Counted from the stretch's first letter, positions 51,168 to 62,432 are shown. The stretch is DNA of 64,000 nucleotides from Piromyces finnis (GCA_002104945.1 MCFH01000060.1:248001-312000), one strand, 5' to 3'. The notes: generated by a model from the sequence alone, not told the origin. Numbers and translations are program-made.

Positions 51168-52055
51168 TGTTATGAATACCCAGAGTTTACCTATGGTTTC
51201 TACTGGCTATTAAAAGCAGAAAGTGGATACAAGTTGGATTATAGAACTGCAAAAGCTGCTAAATTTGTTGATCCAACTTGTCCTAACTACTACTGTCCAT
51301 GTTGCAAGAGTTGAGATCAAAGTATTAATCATTAGTTATTAGATTGACTAGCTTTTAGAGATATCTGTATTAAACATTAAAACTCCATAGTCCAACAATA
51401 AAATTTTTAGTCAACGTAATTCCAACAATCCTATCAATAATGATGAAAATATTAATATCAGTAGAGATAACAATAATATTAATAGTAATAGTAACAATAG
51501 TAACAGTACAAATAGTAATAATAATAATAGTAGTAGTAGAAGTAATAAAAAGTTTTAACAATATCAATTGCAATTCAAGGGAATAGAAAGAACTTTGCAA
51601 GTGTCAAATTCAATCGGGCATTTACGAAGGAACACCATTCTTGACGGTAACAGCGGAATTTCTAACTAAAATCATGCCTTTTGCTATTAGCCAGCAATGG
51701 TCAATGTTCAAAAGGTTTGAATCAACATCCAAGAGCGTCAATGCTGAAGAAACAGTAAGACAGGCCAAGAGGGCCGCAACCAATGGCGATCATAATTTTG
51801 TTCCATGACAAAATTTTGATCTTTGGCTCGGTGTCCCATTGGAAGTCAAATACAATTATTATACTTTAGTATAATAGTGGCTTTCTTACTTTAATTAAAA
51901 TTACTATAATACATTATACCCAATTTTTATTCATTTGTGTTTATTTAAACATATTTTTTTTATTTTTATTTTTATTTTAATTTTTATATTACATGTATTA
52001 TAATTTTAATTAAATTAATAATAAAGTTTAAAAAGATTTGATGCAGTTAAAAAAA
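51168..52055 (+). mobile_element. second decayed 3' fragment of the same LINE
   Basis: Same order as 19150-20210: YPEFTYGFYWLLKAESGYKL, KAAKFVDPTCPNYYCPCCKS (zinc-knuckle Cys cluster), a decayed LLD/AFRDICIKH, a short Asn/Ser tract (about 51480-51545), then QFKGIERTLQVS. This copy keeps a conserved stretch missing from the first: IGIYEGTPFLTVTAEFLTK, MPFAISQQWSMFKRFESTSK, VNAEETVRQAKRAATNGDH, FDLWLGVPLEVKYNYY. The 3' untranslated end matches the first copy closely (AATTTTTATTCATTTGTGTT near 51920). Point stops show that it is dead. Confidence 0.72.
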
Positions 52056-52113
52056 ATGGATAAATATATAAATTTAAACAAAAATAATAATAGAATACTT
52101 TTTGTTTTATACA

Positions 52114-52114
<1 letters not shown>

Positions 52115-52211
<97 letters not shown>

Positions 52212-52212
52212 T
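52115..52212. repeat. (ATT)n microsatellite
   Basis: About 32 uninterrupted ATT units just after the LINE 3' end, possibly grown from its A/T-rich tail. Confidence 0.97.
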
Positions 52213-52411
52213 TTAAATATTAAGTAATTATTAAATAAAAAATTACATTATAAATAAAAACTTTCATATATACAATATTGTTTAATAAATATCTACAAAT
52301 TAATAATATATAAATTCTTAATAGACACTTTTATAATAATAAAAAATATATTTAGTATTTATATATTATATTTGAAATTTACAATAAAATGCATATTTAA
52401 TACACAATTTT

Positions 52412-54144
52412 TCATTGATTTATATAATAAATTGGAATATTTTGATTTTCATTGTAATATTGGTTAGATTCAATGGATAATAAATTAATTTCATTACTTG
52501 AATAGGAAGAAAAGGTATTCATTGAAGTTTCATTACTTGGAATTGTTGGAGTAAAGACATCATCATTACTTGAAACTATTGGAGTGAACATAGTTTCATT
52601 ACTTGGAATTGTTGGTGTTATGATTATTTCATCATTTGGGGTCAATGGTGATAAAGATGAATAGGAAGATGATGGAGAAAGTGAAGGTTCGGAAATTATT
52701 GGAGATAAAGAAAAAATGTTATTATTGTTGCTGCTACTGTTAATTAATAAAAATTGATCATTATTTTCATATTGATCATCAATTTTATATTGATTAATTT
52801 TAATATTTTCATTAATATTTTTACAAATATTATCATTCGATGGAATGATTACTAATTGAGATGAAATTTCAGGAATATAAGATGAATCTTTTGGTGATAT
52901 TAAATAAGTAGTTCTAGTTAAATAAGTAGTTCTAGTTAAATAAGTAGTTCTAGTTTCATTATTATTGTATTTATTGCAGTTATTGTATTATTGCAGTTAT
53001 TGTAGTTATTGCAGTTATTGCAATTATTGTTTTCATTTTGAATTTCATTTTGATTATGATGATCATATGAATTTGAATTTTTTCTTTTAATATTTATTGG
53101 TTTTAATTGGCTTTGTTTTGACTTTTTTGAATGTTCTTTAATGGTCATTTCAATTTTATTCATGATTGATTCTTCATAATGACATATATGAGAATATTTC
53201 TTGTCTTTACAAAGTTCATTCCAAATTCTAGAAACCAAAGTACTTGTAATCAAATCGACATTGTTATTCACCCTCTTAAGAATCATTCCCCATAAAAGTT
53301 TTATTTGTTGAGTAGTTTTAGCATATTTATTTAAAGATCTGCATAAACGTTCATAATCTTGAATTATTTTGAAATTTCATATTAGTATTTATTCATTTTA
53401 TTTAAATATTTATATTTATATATATTTATATTTATATATATATTTAATAATAAAATAATGTTTATTTAATATACATATAATATACATACTTGGTTGAATT
53501 TTAAATTTTTCAAGTTGATCAATAAGTTTTGCACAAAGTAAATAACGATAGGCTTGAGTTCTATAAATTATAATATAATAAATAAAATATAATAAAATAT
53601 AATAAAATATAATATTATTAATTATTTAAAATATTTAATAATTTATATATACTTTATACCATTTTATATTTTATATTTTTTATTTTTACTTACTTTGAAA
53701 TATTCCATTTTGATTTTACATAATCATCAAGATTGTAACCTTGATTAAGATATTCTTTTGAATTTAAAGATTGATGGATATCGTTAATGTATCTTTTAAA
53801 TTCTTCTTGCTTTAAAAGATATGCATTAAGTGGACTAAAAATTTTGAATTTCGATTATTATTCATTAATATAAAGAATATATAGATAGAATAAAAATGAT
53901 AAAAATAATAATAATGATAAAAATAATAAAAATAATAAAAATTATATTATATATAGATATATATAGATAGAATAAAAATAATAATAAAATTATGTTAGAA
54001 ATAATGTAATTAAAAAAATAAACAATATAAATCTACTAAAGTATTAAATATAATTGATAATTGATAATTGAAATGTGATGGATAATGAATAATGGATGAT
54101 AATACTTATAATACTTACTTTTCTAAAGAGCAAAGATCACTCAT
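52412..54144 (-). pseudogene. copy C of the four-exon gene; frameshifted and truncated
   Basis: Exon 1 (54144-54119, MSDLCSLE) and exons 2 (about 53835-53695), 3 (about 53561-53491) and 4 (from about 53357) match copy B, with the exon-3 acceptor AG kept. A base lost in the NNCNNY repeat region (about 52985) shifts the frame, giving an early stop near 52936. The original frame resumes downstream (MTPNDEIIITPTIPSNETMF from 52645). The C-terminus is replaced: IPIYY is followed by INQ and a stop, because arm similarity ends there. So it is inactive or makes a shortened protein. Confidence 0.8.
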
Positions 54145-54890
54145 TTTTGTCAAAGATAAAATGTTTGAATTTTAAATATTATTAAAATTGAATTGTATTG
54201 TTCTTTGAAGACAATGTAAAATTAAAAATGTTATGAATGTATTTTGTATTGTTTACTTTCTTTTTTTTTTTAATTTAACTTTGGTATGACAAAATTACAA
54301 AATATTTACAAAATGGAAAAATTTGAAAATAAAAATTAAAGCTATTGTTTTAAAAATAAAATGAGAAAAAAAAGAGAACAATGGCTTTGTATTTATATTC
54401 TCTCCTATGCAACTTTAAGAATTATAAAAATCAAAAATTTAATATATCAAAACATTATAAAAAAGAGTTTAATAATAAAATAAAAAAAATAAAAACAAAG
54501 GTTTAAGAATAAATTAAAACAACATTTCAATTTATTTAAATTCACCTATTGGCTATTTGAAATTAAATCAAAGAAAACATTTCATTTATTTTATATTATT
54601 TTATATTATTTAATATTTTATTTTATTGAAGAAAAAAAAGATATTTTTTATTATTTCTGAATAAAAAGCCAATAAAAAAATTATAACAAAAATTAATATA
54701 TAATTAATATATAATTTAATATAAATATATTAAATAAATAAACATTAATAAGAAGTAATCTCCGATTGCAAACAAATATTAAAAATAAAATAACTATAAC
54801 CATTTATATGAAAACATTTCATGAATATTTTAATTTTTTTTTTTTTTTGGAAAATATTTTCGAATTTCATCTTCTAGACTTTTAAATCAA
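52412..54890 (-). repeat. repeat arm C
   Basis: Third copy of the arm, in the same orientation as arm A. It ends on the left inside the last exon (at about 52432, where similarity to A stops). The part around 54740-54905 is itself repeated inverted at about 55770-55935. Confidence 0.9.
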
Positions 54891-54970
54891 AATCAATATA
54901 TTAATATAATATATATTTAATAAAATTATGAATAAACTAATTATTTCACCATTCACACATTTTTATTTAT

Positions 54971-55195
54971 TTATGGGAATTGCAATATATTATCAATATT
55001 TTCACTAATTTCTCCTTTTTCAACTTCATAGGGTTTAGAGTTATGTTGATCACTATTAAATAAACTATTTTTATTATCTCTATTATTATCATTGTTGTCA
55101 TTGCTATTATTTATATTATTATTATCAATTATTTCAATTGGCGATTTTAGTGAATATTCAAAATCATGAATTGAAAATTGATCAAGGGATTAAAT
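54971..55195 (-). pseudogene. orphan 3' exon of an unrecognised protein
   Basis: The minus strand reads SLDQFSIHDFEYSLKSPIEI, an Asn/Asp-rich run, then NSLFNSDQHNSKPYEVEKGE and ISENIDNILQFP before a TAA at 54973-54971. Its composition resembles a real Asn-rich fungal C-terminus. An in-frame stop lies just upstream (about 55192) with no good splice acceptor, so it is likely a truncated remnant. It lies between the short inverted repeats at 54740-54905 and 55770-55935. Confidence 0.4.
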
Positions 55196-55769
55196 AATAA
55201 TATGTATAATATGATATTTCAAAATAATTATAAAAATAGATTTTTTTTTTATTTTAAAAATAAATTTAAATGATACGGAATTTTAATAAATTTTTCAATA
55301 TTTTCACATTTTCCTCTCTAAGTATTATTAATTATTTGATATAGCATTAAATTATTTAAATAATATGCTTTTATAAAAAAATAAAATTTAGTAGTATGAT
55401 ATTCAAAAGTAATAGTTTATTATAATAAGTATTACTAATGTTTCACAATAAAAATAAAAGAAATAATTATAAAATATATATAGTAAAACAAGAATGTATA
55501 ATACTTTTTCTATATATTTTTATTGTAGAATATCAGTAAATAATATATATCTTAAATATCTTAATATATAATACTATAATTATTTTTATTTTGTATTATA
55601 AAATCAACTTTGTAATAAATTATTATGATAAAAAGATAATTATATTAATTTAAAATAAAAAATAAAAGCATATGAATTTTAATTAGTTTAATACTTAATT
55701 TAAATATTTTATTTATATTTTAATTCATTATTTAAAATTTATTCATAATTTTATTAAAATATATGTTAT

Positions 55770-55985
55770 ATTAATATATTGATTTTGATCTAGAAGTCTA
55801 GAAGTTGAAATTTAAAAATATTTTCCAAAAAAAAAAAAAAAAATTAAAATATTCATGAAATGTTTTCATATAAATGATTATAGTTATTTTGTTTTTAATA
55901 TTTATTTACAATCGGAGATTATTTCTTATTAATATTTATTTATTTAATATATTTATATTAAATTAGATATTAATTTTATATTAAT
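55770..55985 (+). repeat. inverted partial copy of the repeat-arm edge
   Basis: About 165-215 bases that repeat, inverted, the outer edge of arm C and include AATCGGAGATT and TTCTTATTAATATTTATT. It is the remnant of a partner arm and is joined directly to the tRNA block at 55986. Confidence 0.85.
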
Positions 55986-56184
55986 TTGATTTAGGATTAA
56001 TTTTTATTAAATACAATTAAAAAAATAATAAAATAAAAAAGATAATATATATAAAAAATATAAAACAAAAATTAAAACGTCACCTGCAGGACTCGAACCT
56101 GCGCTCCCAAAGGGAAATGGCTTAGCAGGCCACCGCGTTAACCACTCCGCCAAAGTGACTTCAAATTTCATATTAAATGATACG
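55986..56184. repeat. duplicated tRNA-Ser block, copy 2
   Basis: Near-identical to 43486-43683. The left junction is with a truncated repeat-arm edge and the right flank is unrelated to that of copy 1. Confidence 0.9.
56079..56159 (-). tRNA. tRNA-Ser (GCT), copy 2
   Basis: Identical over all 81 bases to the tRNA at 43578-43658, with the same folds and anticodon GCT. A 61-codon open frame across it is an artefact. Confidence 0.97.
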
Positions 56185-57380
56185 CTACTCACATAAAAAC
56201 ATAATAAAAACTAACTGAATAAACACGTGTCAAGAGTTAGAGTGGATTTAGAACTATAATTAAGTCTACTAGGTTAGGATAGGCTTAATTATATAGTAAA
56301 TAATAAATTTTTATAAATAAAAGAGTAATAAATATAGTTTTTTTAAGAAATATTTTATTTAATTTTTATAATATAAGTAAATGATAATTATTAATTTTAA
56401 ATATTGAATTTACTATATAAAAATGAGTATAATAATCTCACAAAGAACTTCTTAAAGTTGTTCTTTGTTCAACTTATTTATACTTCATTTTTAATATAAT
56501 GTTGATATTAATAAAGTATAATAATAATATAATTTAAGTTATACATGTATAATAATATAAATATAAATATTAATAAAATATAATAATAATAATAATATAA
56601 TTTTCTTTAAATATCGATATTAATAAGTTGTTAAAAATAATATTAATAATTATTTAAATGAATCTTATTTTACTAATTGGTTTGTTTAATATTAATTAAT
56701 TGTTACACTATTTATCTCCGGATAATAAATAGCTTTCCAATTAATATTTATATTAAATAAACTATTATTAGTAAAATATTATTAAATTAATATTTTAATT
56801 AATTTAACTAATAATTCAAAATTATGAAATTTCATGAAATGTCAAATTTCATGAATTGTGATTTTGACAACGCCCTTCCACTAAAATTGGATACTAGACA
56901 ATTTTTTGATAGTGGAATATCTTATATTGAATTTAAAATATTGAAATTTTAATATTTTCAAAATTTTTGAAATTTCGAAATGGTCACATGAGGATGGAGG
57001 AATGAATTTTAAATGGCCATTTCGCGAAATTTCAAAAGTTGTCAAAAATTGGTAAAAATGAAATTTTGTTATGAAATACATATATGTATTGTATGAAAAA
57101 CATGTTTTTGTAATTTTTTGTGTTGTACAACTGTTATAATTGAAATTTTGATTTTTTTGAAATTTTAAATTTCAATTTTAAAAGGTTTTTTATGTTTTTT
57201 GAAAATTTTAAAATTTAATATTGAAAATATTAATAATAATAAATTAAAAAATAAAATTTATAGTTGGAAAATAATGAATATAAAAATTTTTGAAATTTCA
57301 ATTTTTAAATCTGTGATGGGTTAAATTGAAGTAATTTTGTATTATAATAGTTTTCTCATTTTTTTTCATTCTCTTTCTCT

Positions 57381-57387
<7 letters not shown>
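56185..57387. other. AT-rich region 3' of the Ty3 element
   Basis: May include the 3' LTR of the minus-strand Ty3 element, but I cannot pair it with a 5' LTR by eye. The section 56820-57310 is rich in GAAATTT/AAATTTC motifs and includes a strong hairpin at 56876-56917. Confidence 0.45.
56876..56917. repeat. 14-bp hairpin
   Basis: TTCCACTA (56876-56883) pairs with TAGTGGAA (56910-56917), and AAATTG pairs with CAATTT inside, with a small bulge and a 9-10 base loop. Confidence 0.75.

Positions 57388-57428
<41 letters not shown>
57370..57428. repeat. poly-T tract with CT-rich flank (polypurine tract of the minus-strand element)
   Basis: Seen from the minus strand, pol is followed by about 40 A and then GAGAGAGAAAGAGAATG, a purine run in the place expected for a Ty3/gypsy polypurine tract before the 3' LTR. 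Confidence 0.6.
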
Positions 57429-57432
<4 letters not shown>

Positions 57433-60400
57433 ATAAGCGATATCAATAGGCTTCCTATTGTTCTTTAAATATAATAAGAAGATATTTTGGTTTCTTGGGT
57501 TATCTTCAACTTCACTAGAAGGAACCCAATTATATTGAGAACGGTATTTGTATCTAATTTTGTATTCATACCGTTTAAGTTTATAATTAGTTCGAAATCC
57601 CGCAATCTCAATGATATCTTTAATTGATTCGGGATCCTTTGCTCTTGATAAAAATCTTGAAGGAGTAGGAATAAAAGGTTCAAGTTCCGAAATATGGAAG
57701 ATTGGATGATGTTTTGGGAAAGGAGAGTTGTGTATATCTATTTTATAATTGTTATTTTCCAAAACATATAAAACTTTATAGGGTCCATATTTACAAGGAG
57801 AAAGTTTTGGAGTTTCTTCCGTAGAAAAGGATGGAGGAGCTTGAATCCAAACTTTATCGCCAACTTTAAATATAGGAGGTGACATCCTTTTCTTATCGGC
57901 ATGTTTTTTATATAAATCCTTGGCTCTAAATAAAACTTCTTTAACATAATTAAAATTATCACAAACATTTCTAATAAAATTATTATTAGTATAGGATTTG
58001 TCATAAAGAAAAACATCATCAACAGGAGGGTGGAATCCATAGTTAATAAAGAAAGGACTTTGTTTGGTAGACTCATTAATAGAATTGTTATAAACAAATT
58101 CGGCTAAGTGAATCCATTCAACCCAATCATCATGATAATAGGACTTTGAATAACAGCGGAGATATTGTTCAATAAAAGAGTTACATCTTTCAACTTGCCC
58201 GACCGTTTCATGATGATCAGTGGTAGCAATTTTAGTTTTAACTTTAAGTTCTTCCATTAAATTATTCCAAAGATCACTAGTAAATTGAGAACCACGATCA
58301 GTATAAATATCAGAAGGCAATCCATGAAGTTTAAATATATTTTTAATAAAAGCTGTAGCTGTTTGTTTAGCATCGGGTATTTTCTTAAAAGGAACTAAAT
58401 GAATCATTTTTGAAAATCTATCTACAGTAACCATTAGAACAGTATATCCTTTAGAATCAGGTAAACCACATAAAAAGTCAATTTCAACAGAACGCCATGG
58501 TCTATCAGGAGTTTCTAAAGGTTGTAAAGGACCATATTTTTTGTGTTTATTGAATTTGTTTCTAGTACAAGTTTCACAAGAATTAACAAATTCAGTTACA
58601 TCTTTATGAATTTTTGGCCACCAATAGTTTCTAGTAATTAATTCTTCAGTTCTTTTAATACCCAAATGACCAGCAGCAGGATTTTCATGGTATCGCATTA
58701 GTACTTCTAATCTTAAAGCTTCAGGAATATATATTAAATTATTATAAAGAATCATATTATTTTGAATCTTGAATTTATTCATTTTCCTAAAAGGTTTATA
58801 AAAATAACCTTGATTAGCATTATTTGGTGCAAAATATAATCTAATATCATTTGCGGTATCATCTGTTTTAGTATATTCAATAACTTTATCAATAAAATCA
58901 CTAAGAATTCCCACAAAACATGGAATATTTTTAACATTTTTTATATCTAAAATATTCTCAGGTTTAATTTGTTCATTACCAGAATTATAATCAGGTCTTC
59001 TAGAAAGACTATCAGGCTTACCATTTTTTCTTCCTTGGCGATAAATTAATTCAAAATCATATTCCTGGAAGAAGAGATGCCAACGATGTTGACGTTGATT
59101 TTGAATTTTTCCACCTAAAGTATAAAGTAAATTACGGTGGTCTGTATAAACTTTTACTTTAAATTTAGCACCTAAAAGTAGATGTCGCCAAGCCGAAAAA
59201 GCAGATTTAATAGAAAGAAGTTCTTTATCTGTAATAGAATAATTCCTTTCTGTATCATTTAAACTTCTGGAAAAATAAGCAACAGGATGTAGTTTTTTAT
59301 CATCATCATATTGAGATAAAACGGAACCTATTGCGAAATTACTGGCATCACATTCTACTATGAACGGCCTATTAGTATCAGGAAAAACTAAAACGGGAGA
59401 AGTAATTAATTTATTTTGTAATTTTACAAAAGCATCATCACATGTCTTATCCCAATGAAATTTAGCATTTTTCCTAGTTAAATTATGTAAAGGTTTGGCA
59501 ATTTTTGCAAAATTATTAACAAACCTTCTATAATAATTACAAAGACCAAGAAAGCGTTGAACATCTTTAACACATTTTGGTCTAGGCCATTCTTTAATAG
59601 CTTCGATCTTCTTTGGATCAGTAGAGATACCATTACTTGATATAGTGAAACCTAAGAATTCAACTTCATTTTTATGAAATTCACATTTTTCAAATTTTGC
59701 ATATAAGTTGTTTTGTATTAATTTATCTAAAACAGATCTTACATGGTTGATATGATCGTTGAGATTTTCTGAGAAAATTAAAATATCATCCATGTATAAA
59801 ATAACAAATTTATCCAAATATTCGCGTAATATTGAATTTATGAATGATTGGAATGTTGCTGGAGCATTTTTTAATCCATATGGCATTACTAAATATTCGT
59901 AATGGCCAAACTTTGTTCTAAAAGCGGTCTTATATTCATCACCTTCTTTTATTCTTATCAAATTATAAGCTGATCTCAAATCTAATTTAGTGAAAATTTT
60001 TGAACCCCTAACCCTTTCAATGATATCTGATATTAAAGGTAAAGGATACGAATTCCTTACTGTTACAGAGTTTAACTTTTTGTAATCAATACAAACCCTT
60101 AGTGAGCCATCTTTTTTCTTCTGGAAAACAACAGGATAACCTGCAGGAGATTCAGAGGGTCTAATAAAACCTTTTTTAAGATTTTCATTAATATATTCTT
60201 GTAAGGCTTCTTCCTCTTGTCTTGACAAAGGATAAATAGGTCCATAATGTAAAGTGGCATCATTTTCTAGGACTATTTTACAATCAGTTAAACGGTGTGG
60301 AGGTAACTTATCAGCTTTTGATTTGCTGAAAACAACAGCAAGATCTTTATATTCATTAGGGATATCATCCATGATAAGGGTTAGGTCATTTTCTTCATCA

Positions 60401-61113
60401 TCTTCAAAATTTTCGATATTTTCAGATAAAAATGAATGGATAAAATAATTGATATCACTCTTATTAGAAGACATAGAACTATTATCTTTAACTTGAAGAT
60501 TAGATTTATGAGAGAAATTAGTAGAATTATTATTAGTATTATCGGAAAATGAATAATTAAAATCTTTTTTAGAATGAGAAATTTTTAAATTTTTTGAAAA
60601 AATTTTTAAATTCTTATTATTGAAGTGTTTAAAATTATTACAATATAAATGATTATTTTTATAATTAAAATGAATCTTAAATTTCTTCATGAATTTATTT
60701 CCAAATAATAAATCCATAGGAATATGTTCTGAAACTAAGAATTTTTCTTTAAAAGATATAAAATAAAATTTGTTTTTGATAAAAATTTTTAATTGAAATT
60801 TTAAATAAACATAATCATTGATATCAGTAGTAAACCCACTAATACCTTTTATAATCAATTTGTTTTTTAATTTTCTTTTAATTAAATTATATTTTTCTAC
60901 AAATATGGTAGAAATAAAGTTGCATGAGGAACCTGAATCAAGTATTGAATTACAGGTTATTGGAGAATTGGTAATAAAATTAGAGTTGTTATTTAGAAAT
61001 TCTTTAGGAATATATGAGTTAAAGGTTAAAAATGAATTTAAATTGGGATTTTCTTTGTTCTCTAGAGATGGGAAATTATAATAAATAATTTTTGGTGTAT
61101 TATGAACATCCAT
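57427..61113 (-). CDS. pol: Ty3/gypsy retrotransposon Pol polyprotein (protease-RT-RNase H-integrase-chromodomain-like)
   Basis: A 1228-residue open frame without internal stops. Protease active site DSGSSCNF (Asp59); reverse transcriptase FTKLDLRSAYNLIR and YMDD (Tyr440); RNase H ECDASNFAIGSVLSQ and YTDHRNLLYT; integrase HHCC zinc finger (HENPAAGHLG..CETCTRNK) and DDE core with EIDFLCGLPD (about Asp879), YTDRGSQFTS and TVGQVERCN. The C-terminus after HPIFHISELEPF resembles a diverged chromodomain (YEYKIRYKYRSQYNWVPSSE), so this is a chromovirus-like lineage. Pol starts 23 bases after the Gag stop, in the -1 frame. It may be made through frameshifting at A AAA AAT near the Gag stop. It looks recently active or still active. 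Confidence 0.95.
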
Positions 61114-61136
61114 TGACGTCTTATGGTGTTCATTGT

Positions 61137-61766
61137 TTAAAAATTTTTTGAAGAAATTTTTTGAGTTTTTGTAGTGGAATAATTATTATTATTATTATTA
61201 CCACCATTGTTATTAGTTGAATAATTAGATTTTAAATTATTATTGTTATTATTATTATTGTGATATTTTTGATAATTGTTTCTATTATTATTATAATTAT
61301 TGTTATTGTTATTATAAAAAGAATTTTTTCTTCCATGGCTTTTATTATTAATTTGGTTTAACTTTTTATTTGAGACATTGTTTTGTTCAAATAAAATACA
61401 TCTTGTGAAAATAGCTTCGAGAGTAGTAGGAAAGTCATCTAATCTTTCAATATCTTCTTGATACTTAGGATGAAGACCAGTATAAAACATAAGAGTAACA
61501 GCTTCTTGATCCCAGTTAAAATATTGAATATATGATCTAAATTCTTCCATATATTCATTAATTTTTCCATATGTTTGTTTCAATTTACTTAGCTTAATCT
61601 TGGCTAATTTGCGGCTTGAAACATTTGGAAAAGCATTTTTTAATTCTACTAATAATTCAAACATAGTAGAGGGATGAGTATTTCCACTGTATCTTGTTAA
61701 ATACCAAGTTCTAGCAATTCCTCTTAATCTTGTTTTAACAAAATTAATTTTGGCTTCTTCCATCAT
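61137..61766 (-). CDS. gag: Ty3/gypsy Gag protein (possibly 5'-truncated)
   Basis: A 209-residue frame upstream of pol. FVKTRLRGIARTWYLTRY, MFELLVELKNAF, KLSKLKQTYGKINEYMEEFR, VTLMFYTGLHPKYQEDIE and TRCILFEQNN match the capsid domain of Ty3/gypsy Gag. The C-terminal third is Asn/Tyr-rich with no CCHC zinc knuckle. The reading frame continues upstream (LVLYTNKH) to a TGA at about 61796, so the N-terminus of the usual Gag may be missing or the first Met may be genuine. Confidence 0.85.
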   Translation of the reverse strand: MMEEAKINFVKTRLRGIARTWYLTRYSGNTHPSTMFELLVELKNAFPNVSSRKLAKIKLSKLKQTYGKINEYMEEFRSYIQYFNWDQEAVTLMFYTGLHPKYQEDIERLDDFPTTLEAIFTRCILFEQNNVSNKKLNQINNKSHGRKNSFYNNNNNNYNNNRNNYQKYHNNNNNNNNLKSNYSTNNNGGNNNNNNYSTTKTQKISSKNF

Positions 61767-62103
61767 ATGCTTATTAGTGTAAAGAACTAATGTTCAATAA
61801 ATAAAAACACAAATATATAAAAAGGAAAATAATAAAAGCAAATAAAAATTTTATTATTGAACACTTAACAAAATTATAACAGGTTAGTGTTTAATAATTT
61901 TATTTTTATTATAAAATTTCTTTGTTAATAAAAACTCGAATTCAAAATAATTTTTTGAGAAATTTCACTCGTATTTATATAAATGTTTTTAAAAGTAAAT
62001 TTATAAAAATTTTACAACTTAATTTTTTAAGCCAATCAGAAATTATCTTCTTTGGTAAAATTTCGTTATAAAATATTTTAATAATTAAAAAAAAGATATT
62101 AAT

Positions 62104-62162
62104 GAGGTTTCGAACTCGAGTAGTTCAAACCAAGGTCTTAGTTACTAACCACTAAGACAGGT
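62104..62162 (-). other. tRNA-like sequence in the element leader
   Basis: The minus strand has a D-arm-like AGTGGTTAGTAA loop closed by a 7-bp stem and a T-loop-like GTTCGAAACC, but the T stem does not close over 5 bp and no acceptor stem is found. So it is a tRNA relic or a look-alike, not a callable tRNA. Confidence 0.3.
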
Positions 62163-62283
62163 TACTAATTTCTATGATTCGTTACATGGTCCTCCTCCAG
62201 GATTCGGATACCAGACGAATCAACTAAATTTATTTGTTACTTTATTATAAAAGAAATAATTGAAACGAGTGAATACATTTTGA

Positions 62284-62284
62284 A

Positions 62285-62322
<38 letters not shown>
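62284..62322. repeat. poly-T tract
   Basis: About 38 nearly uninterrupted T. On the minus strand it is a poly-A about 110-150 bases 3' of the second pol ORF. Confidence 0.93.
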
Positions 62323-62329
<7 letters not shown>

Positions 62330-62432
62330 TGAATATTAAATTATAAATATATTTTTTCATTTTCTATTTTCTATTTTCTATTCTCTTTTTCTCTTATCAA
62401 TTACTAATTTTTTTTTAAATTAATAACTATTA

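Larger units (their letters stand above)
61767..62330 (-). other. 5' leader / possible LTR end of the Ty3 element
   Basis: Seen from the minus strand it contains a TGGTATCC motif (62213-62206), close to the TGGTATC start common to Ty3/gypsy primer-binding sites. It sits inside a strong hairpin with 8-bp arms TGATTCGT/ACGAATCA (about 62175-62224). A second hairpin, GTCTTAG/CTAAGAC with a 10-base loop, and a T-arm-like GAGTTCGAAACCTC lie at about 62105-62160. A poly-T tract is at 62284-62322. The LTR boundaries cannot be fixed by eye. Confidence 0.5.

Noticed and set aside
56007-56192. 61-codon open frame across tRNA-Ser copy 2
   Set aside because: It runs through the tRNA on the same strand; the tRNA fold explains the sequence.
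60254-60448. Plus-strand frames inside pol (also 60818-61081)
   Set aside because: They are antisense shadows of the Ty3 pol ORF and have no independent signal.
62104-62162. A functional tRNA gene
   Set aside because: Only D-loop-like and T-loop-like pieces are seen; the T stem does not close and no acceptor stem can be drawn.
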